In this document: positions 43,259 to 50,964 of the stretch, one piece after another
Layout of the letters: each line of letters starts with the position of its first letter
Position numbering within the stretch: the stretch's first letter is position 1
NCBI GenBank assembly: GCA_025210775.1
Contig: JAOARB010000029.1
Location: forward strand, 124,001-188,000
Source: Prolixibacteraceae bacterium
GTDB taxonomy: Bacteria; Bacteroidota; Bacteroidia; Bacteroidales; Prolixibacteraceae
Direction of reading: 5' to 3'
DNA length: 64,000 nt
Made by a program: the position numbers and the translations under genes
The notes under the pieces: model-generated
What the model saw: only the letters and a program-made list of their open reading frames with translations
Told to the model about the DNA's origin: nothing
Database searches by the model: none

Positions 43259-44548
43259 CTACTTACGGCTATTAATGCTAGAGAATCCAATCAATTGGGT
43301 ATAACGAGAGCCTATAGGAGAGTAGAAGACCCATATCTGATACTGATTCTCTGTTTCGATATGGTTGCCTTCAAATTGGTTAAGGTCAATATCATTATCT
43401 TGCGCTGTTTTATATCCGTAAGCATAATTATATATACCCTCTTTTAGTAGAAGATCTCCATAATATCCTTTCTGTCCTTTCACACGATAGAGTCTATTTT
43501 CTTTCTTTACATCCCAATCTGTCAAGGCACCGAAGATATATATTCCCTCTGCTAGATCGATATCAAGATCCAAGTGGAAATGAACAAAATGATAATCTGC
43601 TTGGGTCGAAGCATCGGTCGTTCGATCTGCTACAACCGTAAAACCGCCATTGATATCGGTATTCGACTGGTAAACACTTCCTTTACGCAAACGATCACTA
43701 TATAGGGTAGCATGATAATAAGGCTTGATATATCGCATATATTCGACATTCAAATTGACCGCTTTCTCATCACGAATAGTAAAAGCCCTAAACTCATTGC
43801 CTGGGGTAAAATAGAGATTGGGATCATTTTGATATTTAAGCACCTTATCGGATTGAAAAGTGGGTGATACCTCTCTTGCCATATCCCAACGTCCATTTTG
43901 AGTTACCACGACATGGAGCTCCATGTTAGGATCAGAGATATTAAGGGTAGTTAGTGGAATATCAAAAAACAGTTCCTGCATACGCCCCTTATCTCGAAGA
44001 AGATTCGAATTAATCACCTTTCCTGCAATATCTACTTTAGGATCGACCACTTGGAATCTCCTTTGCATAAGAATAATATCCTCTCCTTCATCACTATCAT
44101 ACACCTGAATAATATAGTTGCCTGATTGAATGATTTCAACATCTTCATTAGGGATATTTAAACGAAAGTGGGTATAAGGCACTTGGGTATTTTCTGAATT
44201 ATAATAGTCATAAAATTCATTCAATTGCATTCCTTTTTGATAATCACTAAAAAGATTATCAAGTGGAACCCAATCCCAATCACACTGTACGATTTTATAC
44301 GAAAAACTACGACTATCCTCTTTTAAATCATCAAAAGAGAGGCGTAATTTCTGTGGACTATCAAGAAGAAGAATAGGAAGGGATAGTTCATCTTTAGCAT
44401 GAGAGAACTGCACTGTTTTGATCCATTTGTCATGAACAAAATTACGATTTGTGGTATCATTAAAATATCCATTGTCATTAGCATAACAAAACCCCAAAGG
44501 AAGCATCAATAGAAGCCCCCAAAGAGATATTATGATTCTATTTCTCAT
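43259..44548 (-). CDS. Type IX secretion plug-like protein (DUF5103)
   Basis: About 429 residues. I start at 44548, giving the signal peptide MRNRIIISLWGLLLMLPLGF; ATGs further upstream (44569, 44593, 44620) give non-signal extensions. The body follows DUF5103: TVQFSHAKDELSLPILLLDSPQKLRLSFDDL, SFSYKIVQCDWDWVP, YTHFRLNIPNEDVEIIQSGNYIIQVYD and TDWDVKKENRLYRVKGQKGYYGDLLLKEGIYNYAYGY. In Flavobacterium, a protein with this domain plugs the SprA translocon of the type IX system when it is not engaged with PorV. No other T9SS gene is in the window. Confidence 0.85.
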   Translation of the reverse strand: MRNRIIISLWGLLLMLPLGFCYANDNGYFNDTTNRNFVHDKWIKTVQFSHAKDELSLPILLLDSPQKLRLSFDDLKEDSRSFSYKIVQCDWDWVPLDNLFSDYQKGMQLNEFYDYYNSENTQVPYTHFRLNIPNEDVEIIQSGNYIIQVYDSDEGEDIILMQRRFQVVDPKVDIAGKVINSNLLRDKGRMQELFFDIPLTTLNISDPNMELHVVVTQNGRWDMAREVSPTFQSDKVLKYQNDPNLYFTPGNEFRAFTIRDEKAVNLNVEYMRYIKPYYHATLYSDRLRKGSVYQSNTDINGGFTVVADRTTDASTQADYHFVHFHLDLDIDLAEGIYIFGALTDWDVKKENRLYRVKGQKGYYGDLLLKEGIYNYAYGYKTAQDNDIDLNQFEGNHIETENQYQIWVFYSPIGSRYTQLIGFSSINSRK

Positions 44549-44798
44549 CTCTATTCTCTTTTTTTTCATTTCAAAAAACGCAAAAAACACCATTTTAGTA
44601 TGACTAAGATCAGGATTCATCTATGTATCAAGTTATAAGAGAGATAAAAAAGATTGGATTATCTAAAATTTTGAAATAGACAAAATAACCATAACTAAAG
44701 AATCTAAGAAAAGTCATAATATAATAAAGATGGTTTACAATAGGCAATTAGGTTAAAGTTTGTAAAATTGAATGATTTTATAACATACTACACCCACA

Positions 44799-44836
44799 TT
44801 TGTCTTGGGTTTCTCAGTACGATTTTAGTATCTTTG
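44799..44836 (+). promoter_or_regulatory. Promoter of the nqr operon
   Basis: TATCTTTG at 44829-44836 matches TAnnTTTG, with TTG at 44805-44807 21 bp upstream as the -33 element. The transcript would begin about 25 bp before the nqrA ATG. Confidence 0.6.
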
Positions 44837-44866
44837 TGCGGCAAATTAAATAATTAATTCATTGCG

Positions 44867-46219
44867 ATGTCAAACGTTATAAAGCTTAAAAAAGGTTTAA
44901 ACATTCCGCTAGAAGGTGAGGCTAAAAAAGTAGTTGCGAAAGCATCTTTAGCCCAAACTTACGCAATTAAACCTACGGATTTCCCGGGTTTGACACCTAA
45001 ACTTTCAGTAAGAGAAGGAGCTACAGTGAAAGCTGGATCCCCTTTATTCTACGATAAAAACAACCCTGAAGTGCAATATTCATCTCCTGTAAGTGGAGAA
45101 GTTGTTGCTGTGATTAGAGGGGAACGTCGTCGTATTTTGGAAGTAGTGGTGAAAGCCGATAATGAAATCGTATACGAAGATTTCAAAGAAGGTAATCCAT
45201 CTTCTTTAACCAAAGAAGAGATTAAAGAAAATCTACTGGCTTCAGGTTTATGGCCAATGATCAAAATGCGTCCTTACGGAATTGTAGCTAAGCCTGCAGA
45301 TACCCCTAAGGACATTTTTATCTCATGTTTTGATTCTGCGCCACTTGCACCAGACTTTGAATTTGTTCTAGCTGAAGAGCAAGCACATTTCCAAGCAGGG
45401 GTAGATGCTCTAGCAAAACTTACTGATGGAAAAGTTCACTTAGGTCTTCCTGAAGAGAGTGCTAACAAAATGTTCAAAGCGATCAAAGGTGTAGAAACCC
45501 ACACTTTCGCAGGAGCACACCCAGCAGGTAATGTTGGTGTACAAATTTCAGCTATCTCTCCTATCAACAAAGGAGAAATTTACTGGACTATTGCTCCACA
45601 AGATGTGGTTACTATCGGTCGTTTGTTCCAAAAAGGAATCTACGATGCTACACGTATTGTTGCATTGACAGGATCTCCTCTAGACAAACCACAGTACGTA
45701 GAGACTATGGTTGGAGCAAACATCTCTTCTGTTCTTCAAGAAGGAGTAGACGAGAGTACAACCCGTATCATCTCTGGAGACGTACTTACTGGTACTCAAG
45801 TGAAGCTAGATGGTCACCTATCTTTCTATTCTAATCAGATTTCACTACTTCCAGAAGGAAACTACTATGAAATGTTTGGATGGGCACTTCCTGGTCTAGG
45901 TAAGTTTAGTCCTTCAAAAACTTTCTTCTCATGGTTAGGTTCTAAAACGAAGAAATTCAAATTAGACACCAACTTCCACGGTGAAGAGCGTGCATTTGTA
46001 GTTACAGGTGAATACGAGAAAGTTCTTCCAATGGATATCCTTCCAGTGCATCTATTTAAAGCAATATTGGCTAACGATATTGATAAGATGGAGCAACTAG
46101 GAATTTATGAGATTATTGAAGAAGATATTGCTCTTTGTGAGTATGTATGTACTTCTAAAATCAATATCCAGAAGATTCTTCGTGACGGTATTAACACAAT
46201 GATCAAGGAGTTAGGATAG
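44867..46219 (+). CDS. nqrA: Na+-translocating NADH:quinone reductase subunit A
   Basis: 450 residues, soluble, no membrane helices. IKLKKGLNIPLEGEAKKV, PGLTPKLSVREGATVKAGSPLFYDKNNPEVQYSSPVSGEVVAVIRGERRRILEVVV (biotinyl-like domain) and HPAGNVGVQISAISPINKGEIYWTI are diagnostic. It is the quinone-side peripheral subunit. First gene of a complete nqrABCDEF operon running to 50743 with short gaps (1 to 50 bp), which couples NADH oxidation by menaquinone to Na+ export. Promoter at 44799-44836. Confidence 0.97.
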   Translation: MSNVIKLKKGLNIPLEGEAKKVVAKASLAQTYAIKPTDFPGLTPKLSVREGATVKAGSPLFYDKNNPEVQYSSPVSGEVVAVIRGERRRILEVVVKADNEIVYEDFKEGNPSSLTKEEIKENLLASGLWPMIKMRPYGIVAKPADTPKDIFISCFDSAPLAPDFEFVLAEEQAHFQAGVDALAKLTDGKVHLGLPEESANKMFKAIKGVETHTFAGAHPAGNVGVQISAISPINKGEIYWTIAPQDVVTIGRLFQKGIYDATRIVALTGSPLDKPQYVETMVGANISSVLQEGVDESTTRIISGDVLTGTQVKLDGHLSFYSNQISLLPEGNYYEMFGWALPGLGKFSPSKTFFSWLGSKTKKFKLDTNFHGEERAFVVTGEYEKVLPMDILPVHLFKAILANDIDKMEQLGIYEIIEEDIALCEYVCTSKINIQKILRDGINTMIKELG

Positions 46220-46269
46220 GAATAGAGGGTACTTTACTCTTGTCTTATTCTTCTGAATCTATATAGAAT

Positions 46270-47436
46270 ATGAAAGCATTAAGAAACTGGATTGACAAAC
46301 AAAAGCCGCAATTTGAAAAAGGCGGTAAATTACATATGTTCAAATCTGTGTTTGGCGGATTTGAAACATTTTTGTTCGTGCCAAACCACACTACAAAGAC
46401 GGGATCACATGTAAGAGATTACACGGATCTTAAACGTACAATGTCAGTAGTGGTAATGGCTTTGATTCCTGCATTGCTTGTAGGAATGTACAACATCGGT
46501 TACCAACACAACCTAGCTGTTGGAGAAGAAGCTTCATTTTGGGCTACTTTCTTCTACGGTTTCTTCCGTGTTTTACCATCTATCATCGTTTCGTATGTAG
46601 TAGGTCTAGGTATCGAATTTGCCACTGCGCAAATGAGAGGACACGAAATCAACGAGGGATTCTTGGTAAGTGGATTATTAATCCCTATGGTAATGCCGGT
46701 GAACACACCTCTATGGATGCTAGCTGTTGCTGTTGCATTCTCTGTTGTCTTCTGTAAAGAAGTATTCGGTGGTACAGGTATGAATATTTGGAACCCTGCA
46801 CTTGTTGCACGTGCCTTTTTATTCTTCGCTTACCCTTCACAAATGTCAGGTGAGTCTGTATGGGTATCACTTGGTGGACAAAAAGCCATTGATGCATTCT
46901 CTGGTGCAACGCCACTAGCAAAAGCAGCTGAAGCGGTAACTACAGGTACTTTAGATCTAGGTAACTTTTCTCCAATGGACGCATTCCTAGGATTTATCCC
47001 AGGTTCTATTGGTGAGACTTCTACCCTTGCTATCTTAATCGGTGCTGCAATCCTAATCTGGACTGGTATTGGAAGCTGGAAAATCATGGTGTCTACTGTA
47101 TTAGGTGCATCTTTTGTAGGTATTCTTTTGAACCTATTTGGATCTAACCCATACATGGTAGATATGCCTTTCTGGTATCACTTTATCATTGGTGGATTTG
47201 CTTTTGGTGCTGTATTCATGGCAACAGATCCAGTATCTGCTGCACAAACAGAAAAAGGTAAATGGTATTATGGTTTCTTTATCGGAGTACTAGCAGTAGT
47301 AATTCGTGTAATGAACCCTGCATATCCAGAAGGTATGATGTTAGCAATCTTATTAATGAACACTTTTGCTCCGCTTATTGATCACAGCGTTGTTGCTGGC
47401 AACATCAAGCGTAGATTGAAACGTGTAAAAGCCTAA
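46270..47436 (+). CDS. nqrB: Na+-NQR subunit B
   Basis: 388 residues with about ten membrane helices. The covalent FMN site is the threonine in DAFSGATPLAKA, as in SGAT of Vibrio NqrB. FKSVFGGFETFLFVPNHTTKTGSHVRDYTDLKRTM near the start and FWYHFIIGGFAFGAVFMATDPVSAAQTEKGKWYYGFFIG near the end are conserved. This subunit carries FMN and riboflavin and probably the Na+ path. 50 bp after nqrA, 19 bp before nqrC. Confidence 0.97.
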   Translation: MKALRNWIDKQKPQFEKGGKLHMFKSVFGGFETFLFVPNHTTKTGSHVRDYTDLKRTMSVVVMALIPALLVGMYNIGYQHNLAVGEEASFWATFFYGFFRVLPSIIVSYVVGLGIEFATAQMRGHEINEGFLVSGLLIPMVMPVNTPLWMLAVAVAFSVVFCKEVFGGTGMNIWNPALVARAFLFFAYPSQMSGESVWVSLGGQKAIDAFSGATPLAKAAEAVTTGTLDLGNFSPMDAFLGFIPGSIGETSTLAILIGAAILIWTGIGSWKIMVSTVLGASFVGILLNLFGSNPYMVDMPFWYHFIIGGFAFGAVFMATDPVSAAQTEKGKWYYGFFIGVLAVVIRVMNPAYPEGMMLAILLMNTFAPLIDHSVVAGNIKRRLKRVKA

Positions 47437-47455
47437 AACCTATTAATTTAGTAAA

Positions 47456-48160
47456 ATGGATAAGAATAGCAATTCATATACGTTTATCTATGCTTCGGTA
47501 ATGGTGATAGTGGTAGCAGCAATCCTTGCGCTTGCAGCTGTAAACTTAAAACCATTCCAACAGAAAAACGTAGCAATCGAAAAGAAGCAAAATATCCTTA
47601 AGTCTGTAAACGTAATTGCAAATGCTGCTCAAGCAGAAGCAAAATACGAACAAGTTATTACAGAAGCTTTTGTAGTAAACAACCAAGGAAACAAAGTTGA
47701 AGGAGATGCTTTTACAATCAATTTGAAAGAGCAATACTCTCAGAAAGATGCTTCTAAAAAGCTTCTTCCTATTTTTGTTGCCAACACAAAAGATGGTAAG
47801 AAATATATTCTACCTCTTTACGGTGCTGGTCTTTGGAGACCTATCTGGGGATATATCGCACTAAACGAAGATATGAACACCATCTACGGTGCCACTTTTG
47901 ACCACCAAGGGGAAACTCCTGGTTTGGGTGCAGAAATTGCAACACCTGGATTTCAAAAACCTTTTAAAGGAAAAACAATCTTCGATAAAGACGGAAAACT
48001 TGTATCTATCACCATTGCCAAGGCAAGTGAGAAAGCCACTGCAAATCCTGCACATAGTGTAGATGCCATTTCAGGAGGAACAATTACTTCTAAAGGACTT
48101 CAAGCAATGGTAGGTGACGATCTTAAATTATACGAAAACTTTATCAAAAAAGTAAAATAA
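47456..48160 (+). CDS. nqrC: Na+-NQR subunit C
   Basis: 234 residues: one N-terminal membrane helix and a periplasmic flavoprotein domain. The flavin-binding motif is DAISGGTITSKGL near residue 205, with covalent FMN expected on the Thr in SGGT; Vibrio has SGAT here. GRPIWGYIALNEDMNTIYGATFDHQGETPGLGAEI style segments are typical (here GLWRPIWGYIAL). It passes electrons between NqrB and NqrD/E. The next gene starts 1 bp after its stop. Confidence 0.96.
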   Translation: MDKNSNSYTFIYASVMVIVVAAILALAAVNLKPFQQKNVAIEKKQNILKSVNVIANAAQAEAKYEQVITEAFVVNNQGNKVEGDAFTINLKEQYSQKDASKKLLPIFVANTKDGKKYILPLYGAGLWRPIWGYIALNEDMNTIYGATFDHQGETPGLGAEIATPGFQKPFKGKTIFDKDGKLVSITIAKASEKATANPAHSVDAISGGTITSKGLQAMVGDDLKLYENFIKKVK

Positions 48161-48161
48161 G

Positions 48162-48794
48162 ATGAGTCAGTTATTTTCAAAGAAAAATATGCAGCTATTG
48201 ACGGGTCCTCTAGGCAGCAAAAACCCTATTACTACTCAGGTATTAGGTATTTGTTCTGCACTAGCCGTTACAGCTCAACTTAAGCCAGCGATTGTAATGT
48301 CTCTATCTGTAATGGCTGTATTGGCTTGTGCCAATGTAATCATTTCGATGTTGCGTAATACTATTCCTAATCGTATTCGTATCATCGTTCAGTTAGTAGT
48401 AATCGCTGCCCTAGTAATTTTGGTAGACCAATTACTTCGTGCTTTTGTGTATGATGTAAGTAAACAGCTATCTGTATTTGTTGGTTTGATTATCACCAAC
48501 TGTATCTTGATGGGACGTATTGAGGCTTTCGCTCTTGGTAACAAGCCTTGGCCTGCATTCCTTGACGGTATTGGTAACTCTGCTGGATATGCATTAATCC
48601 TTATTATTATTGCATTCTTCCGTGAGCTACTAGGATCAGGTACACTTCTTGGATTCCACGTAATCCCTGACTGTGTATATGAACTAGGATATTCAAACAA
48701 CGGTATGATGATTCTTCCTCCAATGGCATTGATCACTGTGGGTGTTATCATTTGGGTACAACGTAGTTTTGATAGAAAACTAATTGAAGATTAA
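48162..48794 (+). CDS. nqrD: Na+-NQR subunit D
   Basis: 210 residues, about six membrane helices. LLTGPLGSKNPITTQVLGICSALAVT, IIVQLVVIAALVILVDQLLRAF, ITNCILMGRIEAFALGNKPWPAFLDGIGN and FFRELLGSGTLLG are conserved. With NqrE it holds an inter-subunit Fe centre coordinated by cysteines such as that in TNCIL. Translationally coupled to nqrC (1-bp gap). Confidence 0.97.
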   Translation: MSQLFSKKNMQLLTGPLGSKNPITTQVLGICSALAVTAQLKPAIVMSLSVMAVLACANVIISMLRNTIPNRIRIIVQLVVIAALVILVDQLLRAFVYDVSKQLSVFVGLIITNCILMGRIEAFALGNKPWPAFLDGIGNSAGYALILIIIAFFRELLGSGTLLGFHVIPDCVYELGYSNNGMMILPPMALITVGVIIWVQRSFDRKLIED

Positions 48795-48817
48795 TCGTTT
48801 TAAAGTTATAAATACAG

Positions 48818-49435
48818 ATGGAACATTATATTGATTTATTTATTAAATCCGTATTTATCGATAACATGGTATTCGCATATTTCCTTGGAATGTGTTCATA
48901 CCTTGCAGTATCGAAAAAAGTAAATACAGCGTTCGGTTTAGGACTTGCGGTAATCTTCGTTCTTGGTATTACACTTCCAGTGAACTACCTTTTGGAGACA
49001 AAAGTTTTACGCCCTGGCGCATTGGCTTGGTTAGATCCAAGTTTTGCAGATGTGGATCTTAGTTTCTTATCTTTCATCATGTTTATCGGTATCATTGCTG
49101 CAATGGTACAGTTGGTAGAGATGGTAGTAGAGAAATTTGCACCTGCTTTATATTCTAGTTTAGGTATCTTCCTTCCTCTTATCGCTGTAAACTGTGCGAT
49201 TCTTGGAGGTTCTTTATTTATGCAACAAAAAGAGTTTGTCAACATCGGTGAGGCTACTGTTTACGGTCTTGGTTCTGGTGTCGGTTGGTTACTTGCTATT
49301 GTAGCTTTGGCTGCAATTAGAGAGAAAATCCAATACTCTAACGTACCAGCTCCTCTTAGAGGATTAGGTATTACTTTCATCATCACAGGATTGATGGGAA
49401 TTGCATTTATGGGATTTATGGGTATCAAACTATAA
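48818..49435 (+). CDS. nqrE: Na+-NQR subunit E
   Basis: 205 residues, six membrane helices, homologous to Nqr[34 protein letters not shown] at the N-terminus and [16 protein letters not shown] near residue 125 carry the cysteines that share the Fe site with Nqr[24 protein letters not shown] follows. 23 bp after nqrD, 42 bp before nqrF. Confidence 0.97.
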   Translation: MEHYIDLFIKSVFIDNMVFAYFLGMCSYLAVSKKVNTAFGLGLAVIFVLGITLPVNYLLETKVLRPGALAWLDPSFADVDLSFLSFIMFIGIIAAMVQLVEMVVEKFAPALYSSLGIFLPLIAVNCAILGGSLFMQQKEFVNIGEATVYGLGSGVGWLLAIVALAAIREKIQYSNVPAPLRGLGITFIITGLMGIAFMGFMGIKL

Positions 49436-49477
49436 TCCTAAGCTAGATTTATTAACGACAGAATAATTAATAGAAAA

Positions 49478-50743
49478 ATGATACTACTTGACGCAAGCCA
49501 ATCAACAGTGGTTTTAACCAGTGTCGTAGTTTTCCTTCTTGTTATTCTTCTTTTGGTTAGTTTACTTCTTTACGTTAAGAAGAAACTTACTCCAGAGGGG
49601 AAAGTGAAGGTGGACATCAACAAAGGTGAACAAGTCATTGAAACCGATCCAGGAGCAACGCTTTTGAGTACTCTTGGAAACGAGAAAATTCTTCTTCCAT
49701 CAGCATGTGGTGGTGGAGGTACTTGTGGAATGTGTCGCCTTCAAGTAGATAATGGAGCTGGCTCAATTCTTCCAACAGAAACAGGCTTCTTTACTCGTAA
49801 AGAACAAGCAGACAACTGGCGTCTAGCTTGTCAGGTGAAGGTGAAAGAGGATATGGAAATCCGCGTTCCTCAAGAAGTGATGGGAGTGAAAAAATGGGAG
49901 TGTGAAGTTGTTTCTAACGACAACGTTGCTACTTACATTAAAGAATTCGTTGTAAAACTTCCTGAAGGTGAAACACTTAACTTCCAATCTGGAGGTTATA
50001 TCCAAATTGATGTTCCTAAATGTGAGGTTGACTTCAATGACTTTGACATCGCTGACGAATATAAACCTGAGTGGGAACAACATAAAATGTTTGACCTTAA
50101 GATGGTAAACCCAGAGCCTACGTTCCGTGCGTACTCTATGGCTAACCACCCTGCAGAAGGAAACATCATCATGTTGAACATCCGTATTGCTACACCTCCT
50201 TTTGATCGTGTAAACGGTGGATTCCAGAAACTCAATCCAGGTATCTGTTCTTCATATATCTACTCATTGAAACCAGGTGATAAAATTACGATTTCTGGTC
50301 CTTATGGAGAATTCTTCCTTCATGACGATGACCAAGAGCGTATGTTTATCGGTGGTGGTGCAGGTATGGCGCCAATGCGTTCTCACCTTTTCCACATCTT
50401 CCACACTGTGAAAGATACTAGCCGTAAAGTTACATTCTGGTATGGGGCTCGTTCTTCTAGAGAAGTGTTCTACTATGAGCAGTTCCGTGAAATCGAGAAA
50501 AACTTCCCTAACTTTGAATTCCACTTGGCTCTTTCTGATCCTCAACCAGAGGATAACTGGGAAGGTCCTACAGGATTCATTCACAACGTAATTTTCGAGA
50601 ACTACCTTCGTAACCACGAGGCTCCTGAAGACATTACATATTACATGTGTGGACCTCCAATTATGAACAGTTCTGTTGAGAACATGTTGTTCGACCTAGG
50701 GGTTGAAAAAGAGAACATCCACTTTGATGACTTCGGTAGCTAA
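49478..50743 (+). CDS. nqrF: Na+-NQR subunit F (NADH-oxidising)
   Basis: 421 residues. N-terminal helix (VVLTSVVVFLLVILLLVSLLLYV), 2Fe-2S ferredoxin domain with SACGGGGTCGMCRLQV and a fourth Cys in LACQVKV, FAD domain with RAYSMANHP, and NADH domain with GGGAGMAPMRSHL and YMCGPPIMN. It takes electrons from NADH and feeds the Nqr chain. Last gene of the operon, closed by a terminator. Confidence 0.97.
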   Translation: MILLDASQSTVVLTSVVVFLLVILLLVSLLLYVKKKLTPEGKVKVDINKGEQVIETDPGATLLSTLGNEKILLPSACGGGGTCGMCRLQVDNGAGSILPTETGFFTRKEQADNWRLACQVKVKEDMEIRVPQEVMGVKKWECEVVSNDNVATYIKEFVVKLPEGETLNFQSGGYIQIDVPKCEVDFNDFDIADEYKPEWEQHKMFDLKMVNPEPTFRAYSMANHPAEGNIIMLNIRIATPPFDRVNGGFQKLNPGICSSYIYSLKPGDKITISGPYGEFFLHDDDQERMFIGGGAGMAPMRSHLFHIFHTVKDTSRKVTFWYGARSSREVFYYEQFREIEKNFPNFEFHLALSDPQPEDNWEGPTGFIHNVIFENYLRNHEAPEDITYYMCGPPIMNSSVENMLFDLGVEKENIHFDDFGS

Positions 50744-50768
50744 TCGTCGTTCTCAAAGAGAATATATT

Positions 50769-50799
50769 AAAAAGCCATTTCGAAAGAGATGGCTTTTTT
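50769..50799 (+). terminator. Terminator of the nqr operon
   Basis: Stem AAAAGCCAT / ATGGCTTTT with inner TTC/GAG-type pairing and a T-run, 26 bp after the nqrF stop. Confidence 0.85.
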
Positions 50800-50964
50800 A
50801 TTTCGCTTAACTTCCTGTAATATAAATAACCATTCCAATGCACCCTCTCATTTGATAAAAAGATCCATTATAGATTTGATGATTTGGACCTAAATGATTC
50901 ATAAAACAATATAATTATATTTAATTTGCACTTATATACACTATATAACAAATTAGATTCATCA